Shown here: positions 28,901 to 42,900 of the stretch, one piece after another
How the letters are laid out: every line of letters starts with the position of its first letter
How positions within the stretch are numbered: the stretch's first letter is position 1
Source of the DNA: Lophius americanus
Lineage: Eukaryota; Chordata; Actinopteri; Lophiiformes; Lophiidae
Direction: 5' to 3'
Length of the DNA: 64,000 bases
Assembly (NCBI GenBank): GCA_037951165.1
Contig: JBBDHG010000003.1
Span: 12,188,001 to 12,252,000, forward strand
The notes under the pieces: generated by a model
The model's database searches: none
What the model was told of the DNA's origin: nothing
Seen by the model: only the letters and a program-made list of their open reading frames with translations
Program-made: the position numbers and the translations under genes

Positions 28901-31783
28901 TTTATCAAAATGTCGCATTCTGCACTGTAAAAAAAAAAGAACAAAAAATAGGTATAAGTCTGATCATGGGACTGTTGGGGAAAAACAAAATGTTAAAAAT
29001 GATTTCCAATTATGTAATGGCGAATCTTTAGACCCTTGAGACCCAGAATCCTATAACTGAAGTGTAGAGAGGAGGGTGTGTGTATTAAAGATGGGGGCAG
29101 ATCTCAGCAGGTGAGGGCATTTGTGTTTATATGGCAAGACTTGATGAAGAAGAGCTGAGCTTCACTCCCGACTGCAGACAGGCGCTGTTGGGCTCAAAGC
29201 TTTCTATAGCAGTATGGTTATTTGTCAGCCAGGATGCTGTCAACCATTAAAGACAGACATGTACTGCCACTATGCTAATGAGGCCGTCACAACTCATCAG
29301 GAGTCAACAGGAGCCAATCAGAAGCAATTAGAGACAATTTCCTCCCCAGCTGGGAGATGTGTCTCCATGGTGCCAGTGTCACAGCAGCAGCCAGCCCTCT
29401 TTGTGCACAGCTTCCACGTGCCCACATGGATCACGATAGTGCTCTGATGCCTCGTTTATGCTGACTGATCGGCCCAGTCTCCTATCCTCTATCTAAAACC
29501 GTCGAGGAATTTCTCTCTGGAATAAATCAATGGGTTGGCAACAAAACAAGTGAGAGAAATGTGTTTTGTTTCAGAGATTCTAAAACACTGCATCAAGTAG
29601 CGGACTGAGGCTGGTACGGGCTCTGATCCATCTTCCTTACTCAGCACTGATTCCACACACAACAGGAAAAACAATCTGCTATCATTTAAGTGCTAGATTA
29701 ATAAAAGCTGCCTTAGCAACATTCCATAATGATTGTGATCAAAACATCAACCCTAATTATGATTTAACGGTTGCCCCGAATTTGTTTTTTAAAAGTTTTA
29801 GGTCTTTAAGTATATTTAACGCAGCAGGCCCTTAACTGGGCTTCTACCGAGATTTTTTACAACCATGTACAAAATAAAAGTTTAACAAAGTTCTGGGTTT
29901 ATGCGGTTGAAAAAGGCTGTAGAATCGTATCGTATAGTTTTCCATCAGTTCCTGGTTTTATAGTTGTATTTTTGTCTGGGGAAAAAGATGGGTGGGGGTG
30001 GAGGGGAATTGTTTTGATATCGTTTTTACTATATGAACTGTCTCTATATCTCCTGCTTTGCTCCACTCCGTCGTCGAGTTTTACCTTGTGTGTGGATTGG
30101 AATTTATTGTGTAAAGCACTTTTTATTAACATTTATATATGAAAGTGCTACATAAATGAATTATTATCGATTGTATGTGCATTCAACTCCCTCTAGTGGT
30201 CATGGGTGGTATTTTTTAGCCCAAATCCCTCTCAGGACCAAAATGCCATTTTCATGCATTTTGGGTCCATTGGCTATCCAGCTGTAACATATGGAGAGTA
30301 ATTAAAAGGTTTCTGAGCAAAACTGAGTCATTTTTCTAATGCTACAGATTATAATTCAATTACTAAAATTTAAAAGTAGGATTTATTTATTTTTTTTGGT
30401 CATTTATTAATTGTCAGTAACCTTTTATTCTGTTCAAGGTCGCAGGCGCTGGAGCCTAGCCCAGCTGATATTGGGCAAGAGGCGGGGAACACCTTGGATG
30501 AGTCGCTAATTCATAGGCTGAGACATAAATTAAATTAATTATTATTATTATTATTATTATTATGGGTACATCCCCCAATTCACCTGTATCACAAGCACGA
30601 GGCAGCGATGCTATTCAACACAACAATGCCATCCAGCTTTCTTTTTTTAACAAATATATTCAATTTGCAATGACGTCAAGTGAACTAAAGCAGACACTTG
30701 TATATTTTCAGACACAAAATATGGTTTTATTTCAAATTAGTTCCTGTGGTGAGACAACACAGTTGTATAATTCTCTACAAAGCAGGAGATGGTAGGAAGG
30801 CTTATGTATACGCTAGGTATGAACATTTTAAGAAACTCGCCTTAAGAGTATCTTTCTTTAAAAAAAAAGAAAAACTCTCCCTAGTGAGAAAAATATGAAT
30901 TAGTAAAGTAAAACATGATTCATACAATAAAGATCTAGAGTTGATTCATATGCACCAAGTTTGGACTAAATCGGGAAAACAGTAGATAAATTATAGCCCA
31001 AATACCTTTGGAGACAAAGCTCCCCCTAGTGTCTGAAATGTACAACTGACCTTTCCCAAAATCAACCCAGTTCTAAATAATAAAAAGTTAAAGTCAACAC
31101 TTGTGTTGATGTGTTTAAATGGGTCCAGGCTACGCGGAGTTAAAACTAACCTACAGAAAGTGTCCAATACATTACAGTAAAAAAGTTTGAGTGCCTGTGG
31201 AGGTATTTTAAGTCAGCTTAATTGTGTGAGTAAAGGTCCAGGTGGAAAACCCACTGCCCGGCACTGATAGGTGGTAGATTCGTAGATAGGTAGGTAGATT
31301 CGCAGATAGGTAGGTAAGTTAGTAGGTGCTTTATTGATCCAGAAGGAAATTCAAGGAATAAGCCATGCTTAAACACACCATTAAAAGAACAGAAACTGGA
31401 ATGTGGCAGCCACAGATAGCAATGTAAAAGAGAAATAAAAAAAACCTGATTTAATTAATCGTAATAAAGGTGTGTGAGTGGAGATGTTCATCGTCTGCTC
31501 CCTCTCAGTGAGGTTGGGCTGCAGATGTGAGCTGCGTTTGAAGGTGTGTTCAAGCTCTTACCTGGTTTTCCAGTAGACATGATGTTCTTGGGGATGGTGA
31601 CTCTGTCCTCAGAGCTGCGGGCCCAGTCCACCATCCCCCTCCAACCTTTCATAGGGAAACTGATGTCAGCCTGACCCATCACAGGACGCTTGTGGATGCT
31701 CAAAACTGGAACAGAGAAAAGGTGAAACCTTCACTTGTAGATGGGTAAGACGTCGGTCAAAGATAAAGTTATATATATATATA

Positions 31784-31821
<38 letters not shown>

Positions 31822-34800
31822 TGTATATGTATAAAACTTTATCTTAACATCCACCATTCCAGCTAATATTGAGTTGGTTTTAACACCAAAACAAGCTACA
31901 ATGATGGTTTGCATAACATCCCAGCAGAGGAGCAATTTTATCTTTTTACCAGAAGGAAATTCAGTTTTGATTTCTTAAAAATCTACTAATAAGCTTTTTC
32001 CCCCCAGTGCAGACGTATTATTTGAGTCAAATGCAGATAAATAAAAATGTGAATAATAGATGGCATTTTTATCAAGTTTTAAGGCCAAGTACTGTGTTTG
32101 AATGCCGATTTTTACTAGAATTTTAGCCAAGACACCCTTGGTTTTCTAATTTCAAGGCAATTAGATTATAATTCAAGAGTATTTGGTTTCGCGTAAGCAG
32201 GTTTATTCGGGAGTGGCAGCGACCTTGTGTTTCCTAGAAATGTTCACACAAATGGTCTGTGAACATCATAGCTGAATTAATAAGAACACACAAAACAAAA
32301 GGGCATGTGCTGTAAATATCTCATAACCCCTGATTTGGACCTGTATGAAAATATAAATCTAAATAAAAGTGTATTGTTTGGGATATAAATGGTGCTAAGG
32401 GTGCTTCATATCATACAAATGATGAGCACCAATTTTGATATTCACTTGCCAGCCATATAACCACTGAGGTGAAGTGACTAACATTGATTATCTCCTTACC
32501 ATGCTCACCTGTCAGTTTGTGGTGTAAATTAGGTAATAGGTGAACATTTTGCCCCCAAAAAAATGGTCAAGCAAGAGACTTAGACAAGAACCAAATAGTA
32601 ATGTCTCAAAAACTCAGAACATAACCAGAACTGCAGGTTTTTTTGGGTTTTCCCGTTCTGCAGAGGCTAGAACCTACGAAAGTGGTCTAATCAAGGAGAA
32701 CCAGGATCATGGGTGCTACTGGGGAGAAAGAAGGACTATTGTATGTAGTATGCCAACAGGTGATCATGACAAGAAGAGCCAGGTGAGGAAGTGTGATGTT
32801 TTGGATCTGTGGCTAAAGTTTTGGAATTGCAGGTATGTAGAGTATAGGAACAAGTTCTTCATCCCTCTGTGTTAGTATATGAGCTCTTTAAGGACTTAAA
32901 GTTAGTTATAAAGTCTTTGTAGCAGACTTTTATGAGGATTCTTCTTCCGCTATCCGAACAAGGTGTCTGAGTCTTTAAGGTCAAATCCAGAGATTCTTTA
33001 CAACATTCCTTCTTTGACAGCTCTGGAGAAAGACACTCTGATGCTGACAGTTTATACAGTATTCTTTCATTAAGTGTGAGGAGTGGGAGGTGAGGCCCAC
33101 AGGGGAGGTGTGGTGATGGTGGTGTTGGTGTGTGGGCAGCTTCTTGGCTCTAGAGAGTGAGGTGGCACTACTTTAAACAGGACCTCTCATCTGGCCTCAA
33201 TTCCCTCCAACTTTCCCTCGGCTCCAACGAAACACAGCTTTGATTTTATCTGGAGGTCGCAGAGAGCAGCGGATCCCCACTGATGACTACACCACATTAT
33301 TTTTATGTTGTCTGAGGAAAATAGAGCGTTTGCAGTCTCTGGACGGAGGAAGGGGGGTTGCGAATGTGGATTTAGAATCCCATGAGGACTTGTTGCCCTC
33401 CAGAGGGTAAATATTTACCATGTGTTTGTTGTCTTGCTGTGAATACAGAGGAATAAAATAGAATTCGACAGCCTGGATAAAATAAGTGTAAACTAGGCCT
33501 AAGCTGTCATCCTCGGCAGCAAAGGTATATCCCCAAAAAGTCCCCAATCCCCTGCTTTATGCAAACAATTCTCCTGATTTTATAACCAAATTAAATGTCA
33601 AGGTATGTCTATTTTATTTTTTTCGTCAAATATATACTGGCGGCGAGGACAATTCCCTAATACCCCTGACTACTATTAGTATAAACTACGTCCCTGGTGC
33701 TCCATTCTAATTAATTTGTCATTGTTTTATAAAATAAATGATAAATATGTTCATGGTGTATGTATGATCCTCATTTAAAGACTGAATAAGGATTATTTTT
33801 GACCAACTGGACCTACCTGTTGTTCCCGACAGCGAAGGTTTCTCCTTGAAAAGTCCCCAATAAGAAGAAAAAAAATACTCCCTAAATTGAGTAAATCATG
33901 AACTTGTGTTTATGAACGGCTGAGAAATTATTTCTGGAAAACTTTTGGAGATAAAGCTCGCCCTAGTGTCAGAAATATATAACCAACATTTCCTAAAAAT
34001 CAATGCAGTTGTTGTCCCCATGAACACAAGCCCGAACTTTCCCCAAAACACTCCAGTTATTCCTCACACTATGGTCAATGTGGGTCTAAAATTTGAAAAA
34101 GAACCGTGATAAACCCTTTCTGTCTTGTCGTGTAGCGAGTTGAGTGTCATTATCCTGTTAAAGTGTACCAGTCAAGTCTGAGGCCTTGAGCGCACTGACC
34201 AGAATTTCATTCATCCTATCTCTATAATTTGCTTCATTCAGCTGCCCCCCAATATGGTTCACCATTGTTATGGTATTGGGCAGGTGAGCAGGGATTCCTG
34301 GTGTCCTCCAGACATGATGCTCTGAACTGAGGCCAAACAGGTCAATTTGGGTCAGACCAGAGAATCTTGATCTTGACAATCCTTTAGTTGCTTTCCGGTG
34401 ACTTTCACTGAGGAGCCTTCTGTCTGGTTTCGCTGCAATAAAGCTCAGTTCAGTCGGCTGTTCCAGTGACGGTTGACCATCTGCAAGTTCCTTCCATCCC
34501 CACATTGGATCTTTGCACCTCAGCCAGAGTGACCATCGAGTTTTTGGTCAACTCTCTTACCAATGTCATTCTCCCCTGACTCCTATGTTTTGCTGGGCGG
34601 CAATATTCTGTGGTTTGTTTCAGATACATCATGTTTGATAACTATCTGGCATTTAAAAAACCCAATTTTCAAGGGTTGTTTCATCATGTAGACAGTGGTG
34701 AATCTGTGATAGCCTATAATCGTCTGACTATCAGTGAGCCATGTGTATTAATACATAGAGAACTGTGTCGCTTTTACTGCATGTAAACGATCAGGTCACC

Positions 34801-36942
34801 ATCCCTTCTCCTCTCCTTTATGTTTCTCTGTCATGTTCTTCAGAAGAAAATATAAGCTCTGATGAGATTTGGATTTGTGTGGATGGGTTTAGAAATATCA
34901 ACAGAGATGTTGTAGATGGAGACAAGGCTGACCTAGGTTATCGGTGTCTTCATACATGTCGTGAAAGGCTTTCATCCTCAGGCCGATGACATCCACAAAG
35001 TCCTCCACCAGACGGAACAACTCTTTGACGTTTGGCCCCAGCTGAGAAAAACACACATGAAATGAGTGAAAAAGAGGATTATGTATTTGTGGTGGACATT
35101 GTGAAACTCTGCTTGCAACACATACAATTTTCACGTCTGGTTTTCTGGCTGTGATGAGTACGGAAAGGTGTGGCATATTTGCACATATTTATCATTTTCA
35201 ACCTCGGATGACACACTCTATCTTTAATTTGCCTTTGGCATTAATATCAATTAAGTCTTATCTTGATTAATAATGCCATAATATCTTAATATGTCAATAA
35301 TCCACTCCTCCTGGCAGGTTAAAGACAAAAATGTCCCCATCAAAGCTGACATTTTCGGTTCTTTTGTTTTTGATTTGTGCTTATCCGAACATGAAAAAAA
35401 AAAAAATCACTTCTCAAGCAAAGTTGTTTGATTTTCAGACAGAGAGTTTATGGAGACCAGGTTGGGTAATTTGGCGTCATTGTGGCGCCTGAGAGGCGGA
35501 TATACGCGTGGTAGCGCACATGTGTGCAGCAGATGGATGAGTGGGCGCTCGTGTTGACTCACTCATTAGCTATAGCTATTTCTGTTCTTTAGCAGCTCTC
35601 CTCCTTCTCCACCTGCATCTTCTCCTTCTCCTGTCAGCCGGAGAAGATGCAGGTGGGTTGTTTGTCCACCTGTGTCTTTGTCACTGTGTGTAACTCATCC
35701 GTTCAACAGGACTGAGTTTGAAAAGACGTAATTACAGAGGTGAAACCTGATTTTTCACTGTGAAAGTTGAGGATTTACTGTAAAAAACTGTCAAATGACA
35801 ACAATAAAATACCGTCAAATTCAAAACAGGATATCACCATAATAGATACAGTGAATTATCTCAAATAAAGAAAGCAGTAAATAACGTCATTATGTATGTA
35901 TGTGGAAAAAACTGAATTTTACAGTACCATAATAGCAAGTTGTGCCGTAGTAATATTATTTGTCTAAGTGACAGGTTTTGCTGATAAAAAAATATAACCA
36001 ACTTTAACCGTTCAGTAACAGCATTGGATAGTTTCTACAGAAATAAGATGCTAAAAATAAGGAATATATTTTTGATATTTTGTTAAAGTCTGAGTTGATT
36101 GTAATTTACTGTCATTTTATGTAATTTACTAAACAGCTTATTCTGTAAAATATATTTATTATGATAATTAACAGTAATGTCTTGTGCATGGTGACCTTCG
36201 GATTCTTTTCTTAGGGAACATTTGTGGCAACCATAATGTGTAGTACAGATTTTCTTATTTTTTTACATTGAAGATGGTGCAGCTGACACTAACCAGTTGA
36301 GCTTCCTCCCATCTGTCCCTGTTCTCCTCCATCAGCAGGTTGCTGACCGACTGCACAAAGTTCTGGAAATCAAAGAGAAAGGTTGACACATGATGTCACA
36401 TTCTCCTTAAGTCAGGCCAAAAAGGAACAGTTCACCCAAAAAAATGAAAAGTCAGTGTGTGTCCACTCACACACAGGTTGATGGAACATGTCATGGTGGT
36501 CAAGTTAGAAAACATATCGTTACTAGGATGAACCATATTCTAAGGTCCAAGAAGACAAAAAAAAAAGTGAACGTATGTCAAGCCGCCACCCAAAGATGAA
36601 CATGGAGTACGAGGAACATGTTATACAAAAAAAACAGAAATGTGATTATTTTAAGACAAAATAACAAAATGTATCATATTAACATGCTTGAATTTAATAA
36701 ACTGTAAATATGTGTGTCTTAGTTGTGATAGATGGAGATTTAAAATCAATGTTCATCTTGTATTCATACCTTTACTTAAATTGTATTATACCATTTATTT
36801 TAAACATGTTTGTATTTGTATATTCCTTTTTTACTCTTTGGCATGTATGTATATAAATGGATAATTTCATTTATTATTATGTTTTCTATCGATCTGTCTA
36901 TCTATCTGTCAGCCGTCCGTCCATCCATCCATCCATCCATCC

Positions 36943-36980
<38 letters not shown>

Positions 36981-39900
36981 AGAAATGACACATAGTGAAA
37001 GGCAGACAGAAAACAGCAGTTAATTTCTCCTTTAAGCGTCTTTTATAACATTTCATAGAGGAACAGTTGTTGTTGCCAGACGAGAAAAAAAACATCCTAT
37101 AATTTTGTGTCCCCAATTTTCAGTATAAATGATCCTCTGCTTCTGTCGATAGTGTTGTTGAGAACTAAGTCTTGAAATACACCGGAATATCATATTATCT
37201 ACGTTGTTCTACTTGTATGATTGTATGTGACCAAAATAAAAGGTTTGTTGTTTTTCTCCTGGAGTAGGTTGTCTCTTTGATTGAACTTAAGTGGTTGAAG
37301 AAAGCCAGCAGCTAATAAGTCTACGAGTTTATTTTAAGTTAGTTAGTAAGTTACTTCTGCAAAAATCTCTGTTAAATTCAACTTCAATTCAATAGTACGG
37401 ACTCTGAAATATACTAAAACTTTCACAAGAAAAAGTGGTGGTTTAAAAATTGTATCAAAGCAAAATATAGTAATACGACGGCACTTATTCAACCATAGTC
37501 CAATCAAGTCATGTAAAAGGACAAAGTATGAACAAAACTATTAAATTAAAAAGCAATATGTAGATAAAAAACATTTGAAATTAAAAAGCAGTAAGATGTC
37601 ATTAAAAAAGTATGGAGATAAAATTGAGTGGTATGAAAGTATAAAAGTATGAAATAAATAGAAGCAGTATGACAACGAAAAAGTATGAAGGATAGGTTAG
37701 CAAATTAGCAAAAAGTATTGAATTAAAAAATAGCATCCCAGTAAAAAGTAAACTGAAAAACATCCAAACTTCTGACTGATCCTGTTTGTTTCTGTTTTCT
37801 AACATGGTTTTTCATGATGTCACAAAACAAAAACAATAAAGTGCTACTTCAAAGGATTAAAAAGTACAGAGGTTCAAATTAAAATGTTTCTAGTAAAGTA
37901 AAAAGTTGTAAGAAAAATAAAAGCTGGTGTAAAATAGTCTCCTGAAAACTGTATGTTAGTACTTCTGACACTTAGAGAAGCCATGCATCCTCTCACCTTC
38001 ATGTCTGCACTGCTGGGACTATAGTAGGCCCGCCTGAAGATCTCCGTCATGTTCTTCAACACGTCCACCATGGCCAGCAGGTCACCACTGTAGCTGGTCC
38101 CATCGCTGGACGTCACTCTTAGCTTGGTCATCACCTCTGAGACTCCGTCTCCCACAAGGCCACGCTGGGCTTTGGACAGGTGTTCCCGTGTCTGATAGAG
38201 AAAGTATTATTTTAAGCTGATCGTGTCTCATAAAGGTCCATCGGGTCGGCCACAGTCAGGTCCATCAGGACCAGCAGGTCATTACCGGTCCGGTCCATCA
38301 GAACCTCATCAAAGTAGATTAGCCTTAACCTTTAATATTTTTGAAGAGCTTATTCATGCTTTTACTTCAACCCGCCTGGACTACTGTAATGTACTTCACT
38401 TTGGAGTGAGCCGGACCTCCCTCTCACATCTGCAGGTTGTTCAAAATGCTGCCGCTCGGCTTTAAACAGGCTGACGCAAGCGTGAGCACATTTCCCAAAT
38501 TTTTGCCTCCCTTCACTGGTTACCAGGACGTTTTCAGATTGATTTAAAGATTTTATCGTTTGTTTTTAAATCTTTAAATGGGTTGGCACCAATGTACATT
38601 TCTGACCTCCTACGGACATATTCTCCCTTGAGGTAACTGAGGTCAGCTGACCAGTTGTCTCAGGTGGTAAAACCTAAAACAAAACTCTGAAAATGAGGGG
38701 AGACCGAGCTTTCTCTGTTGCGGCCCTTAAACTGTGGAATGAGCTACCCCCCTCATGTAGCTCACCAGAGATGTCTGGTGTGACGGAAAGTTGTACAGTG
38801 CTAATTGTTTTTCTATGTCCTCAAAATTACTTACAAAATTCAAATATATAAATCAGGGAAAACGAAACATTTTCAGACAGGTATGCCCCCGAACCATTTT
38901 AGGAAGGCCAGTTTTCTTTACCTCAACGTTTCTAAAACTCTGCATGCGGATGATTTGCTGACAGGCACAATTGAAAATCCCTACTAAATTTAGTTTATTA
39001 TCTTACTTCATAGTGACAAGAACTGGGCAAACTTTTTTTCCCTTAAACTCACCAAAGTTTGTATACTGCGATAGTCATTTGAAATACATTTCATATAGGT
39101 GGGACTCTCCCAGTAGGCAATCCCTTCTTCATCCAGGGAGCAGCGCCGGAGGATAAGCCCTGTGTATGGACACATAAAACATGGGTTCCAAAGGTTCAGT
39201 GGTAATGAAACATTTCCTCAAATAGAACGACCTTTAGGGACTAGTTAGTTTAGGGCGTTAGTTACTAGTTAACTTTCACAGTACAATTATCCACATCATA
39301 ACTGCCTGCTAAAAACCAAATATTCTCAAATGTGTTGACTTTAAATGTATTTGTCTTTGTGAAATGAGAAAATTCTGCTACTTCTTAAGAAAACCAGATA
39401 ACTCAAATAAGTGACAGAACTCAATAACTGAATTAATAAACTTTTAAGAAACATCTTGGATTGCCCTAGCAATGTCACAAAACTAGAATCAGGTTGATCT
39501 TATGAAAAGGTTTTCACATGATAGGAATACTGTAAAAAGGATATGGTAATCTTGTACAGTCAACTACTCAACAGCTGATAAAGTACTTATATTACCTCAA
39601 CCTATAGTGACTAGCAGCAATTTAGGACTACATATTAATCTAGTAGTAATAGTGATCCAAAAATGCTGAGCGGATCCATTCCACTCTATAATGAGTATAT
39701 TTACTTTGATACATTAAGAATATTTCGCTGGTAATACTTTAATACGCCTGCTTATATAAGGTTTTGAATGCGGTATTACAGGAGAGAACTTCAGGCTATA
39801 TGTCTTGTCGGGTCTGACCTCACCCATGGCATTGGGCGGACAGCGGACTGCTGCTGTATCTCCAGCTGGAGTCATCTTCCATACTACGTTGGAATAGTTG

Positions 39901-42900
39901 TCCTCTCCACATATTTCATGAGGTTCTGCTCACAGAAATAAGAGAAGAAAACATTCCTTGAAATATATAATGTCATATAATGCTCCTTACATCAAGCTGT
40001 GTTCCCATCATTTTACTTACCCGGGCACTTCTTTTCATTACAGTTCCGGACCTCTTCTCGATCTCCAGGACAAGGCTGCCCTCCAAAAAAGGGCCCATAA
40101 CAAATCCTGTTTCTCTGCTGGTTCCCCCCTCCGCAGGTCTTGGAACAGCCCGACCACAAAGACCATGACTGCCACTTCCCATCCACTGAGAGTATGCATA
40201 CAAAAGGTTCTGTTAGTCATGATGTGATCCATAACCGTAATATTTCTCATACCACATTGTATGGGTTTTAAAATTGAAGTTGCTTTGTATTTGTTTTCAA
40301 AAAGAAAGGAAATTAATTAGCAGAGACTTAAAACCTACTTAATGGAATTCATTGATAATTCATAGTACTTTGAAATTAATTGGAACAGGTGGCAAACTGG
40401 AAAGCAGGCGGACATGTTCATTAATTCAACCCTTTCTGAAACACTAGCATTAAAAAACTGGTGATGCAAAAACCATGTTGTTTGTAGAAAAAGTACGGCT
40501 TGGTAATAAACAGCTGTACATAATTAGCATTAACTGATGACTAGAGGCGGAGAAGAACTGAATCAAACACATCTGACTCGAGGAATATTCTGTCTGCGAG
40601 GCTGCCACACGGATACCGTACGTCGGATTGATTAGTGAGAGCAGTTCTTACAGGAACATTAAACTGACATAATCAGTTTGTCCATCCACCAATCATCTCC
40701 TGCTTATCTTTGTTTGGGTTGCAGAGACTGCAGGCCAGGTATGGAATTCCAAACGTCTATCTTCCTAGCAATGTTCTCAAACTCATATTGGGGGATCGTG
40801 ATGTATTCCTAGGCCAAAGCTCTGGTCTAAACCGGGTTTACTTACCAGTTGGACATGCCTGGAAAACCTCCAGGAAAACCAACATCTGATTAGGATGCCT
40901 TAAGGTAGGAGGCATCCTAATCAGATGTTGAACCACCTCAGCTAGCACTTCAGCTAGCCCCCCCCAACCCCCCTTGAGACATAAAGTTTGTATTGTGGAA
41001 TTAAGCCGACTAGGAATGAAGAGCCACAATAAAGTGTGTGGTCAATCACAATGAAATGGAAACACAGGTGTAGTAGGTGTAGTGTGTGAATTAGATGTGT
41101 TCAGTAAACATTTCAATCTGCCTGTAGCCCTGTCTCTGTCACACCTGGACAATCTCCGAGGAAGCAGTCGACAGTCTCCAGCCACTCCCCTCTGCACTCA
41201 GAGCCTCCGTAGGACGGGCCGTTACACTCCCTGGTTCTCTGCATGGTCCCGTTAGAGCAGGAGGTAGAGCAGGAGCTCCAGCTAGACCACTCATTCCACA
41301 CTCCATCCACTGAGGATGGCCAGTCAACAGGCAGAGAAAAACAGTACAAATAATAAAATTGTTAGTTGATTTATTGGATTACGTGGTAAAAAATGCATTT
41401 GATGAGGGAATCATTTACATCTACAGGGCACATCAAACCCTCAAAGTTTCACCTAGGCAAGGTTCAAACAAAGGGGATTTAAAATAGTGTCTGATCCCAT
41501 AATTGGTGAGTAAATCTTTCAAAAGTAGAACATGCACACACTAGGAGATTTGGAAACGAAAGGTGCATCACACACTTCATGTTTTCCAGATTATATCAAC
41601 TGAAAATTGGGAATTTTTGACAACATGTCCATCACAGTTGTCACAGTGAGGGACAGGTTCAATACTGTTTGTTACTCTTGTCTCCTTTTGCTGATGATAA
41701 GATGAATAAACCATACTAAATGCCAAGACAATGTTAGTAATAGCAGCACACCCACTATAAACTGAAGTGGCCACGTTTTCTATTGCTGACATTGGATACA
41801 TTCAAAGTTAGCCTATCAGTTGCAGGAATATTGGATTCCAATGTCTCCTTGTGAACGCCCCATAATTCAGAACATACAGCTTGCAGTAATCAGTAACTAG
41901 GATTCTAGTATTTATCATTACCATTTATCAGCACAAAGATATGAAGCAGCAGATTTATCTGTGCTCCATGTAAACACTATATTCTCAACCTAAAATCATT
42001 TTGAGTAACTGTCCGGTTTGTTGCTGCCATCTTTTATGCATTGTCTGTTCTTGTTTTCGATAAATTCACTGTCCACATTAATTACCTCTGCATATGCCTG
42101 TTTAAAATGATTGATTGTTCTTTTTACCGGCTTATATTCTATGTTCTCATACTTGTATTGTTCTTGTGAAGCACATTGTGTTGCTATTTTGCATGAAATG
42201 TGCTCCATCAATAAATCTTCTTTTTCTTCTTCTTCATCTTATTCCCATTATGATCGAAACCAAAATAAGCCTCAAAATCTGGATACTGATGTGCAGGGAA
42301 ACACAATGCAGTTGTTTTACGATTGTTAAAATACAATTCTGGAAAGGTCCAGAGTAGAAAGGTTTACATTGGAGTTCTGAGGGGCTATGAGAGTATCCCA
42401 AAAGCATGTCGTTTGGAACGTGGCCACCCCTTTCCACATTGAATGGTTGTATGGTGTATTTTTCTTATTATGCTGCGGTGTTAGTCATAAAATTTCACTT
42501 AGACGACATAATTCAAAAATTCAAAACCAGAAATTTTTTCCTAAAATGGGGTTTATTTTATTTAAGGTAATCAAAATGACTCGCCAACAGAGCAGGGACT
42601 GTCGAGATTTTTTAAACTAGTAAAAATGTCTAGTGTCAAAGAACTCACATCTATCTTAAGTAATAAGTGTGACCAAAATAAAAACAAGTGCATTTGTCTT
42701 GATACACAGAATGTTTTTTTAGATGTATAAAAGAAATTCACTTAAAATCAACAAAGGCCAGTCCATTATCTTAATGTTATATGTTAGGTTATTTATGTTC
42801 ACTATATCTGCACTTAAAGCAAGTACAACGGCTTCAATACAGAGAACTGGTTCAAGAATTATTTTGTCAATATGTATGAACATCTGCTTAAACTTATCAA

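Larger units (their letters stand above)
19874..31561 (-). other. adgrb1 11.7-kb intron
   Basis: Repeat-rich intron inside the GAIN coding region. It holds several copies of a CCCTAGTG-type repeat, two LINE reverse-transcriptase pieces in opposite orientation, an RTE-like tail, a tRNA-like fragment and microsatellites. 29060-29450 is repeat-poor with higher complexity. No exon was found. Confidence 0.7.
31706..34932 (-). other. adgrb1 3.2-kb intron
   Basis: Contains an (AT)n tract, two different Tc1-like fragments (32430-32730 plus strand; 34158-34632 minus strand) and a CCCTAGTG-family copy at 33830-34120. The rest is unassigned. Confidence 0.7.
35042..37996 (-). other. adgrb1 introns flanking the 69-nt exon
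   Basis: Two introns (35042-36293 and 36363-37996) around the 69-nt exon. They hold a perfect 17-bp stem hairpin at 35609-35656 and a tetranucleotide microsatellite at 36885-36980. The rest is AT-rich with nothing recognised. Confidence 0.7.
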
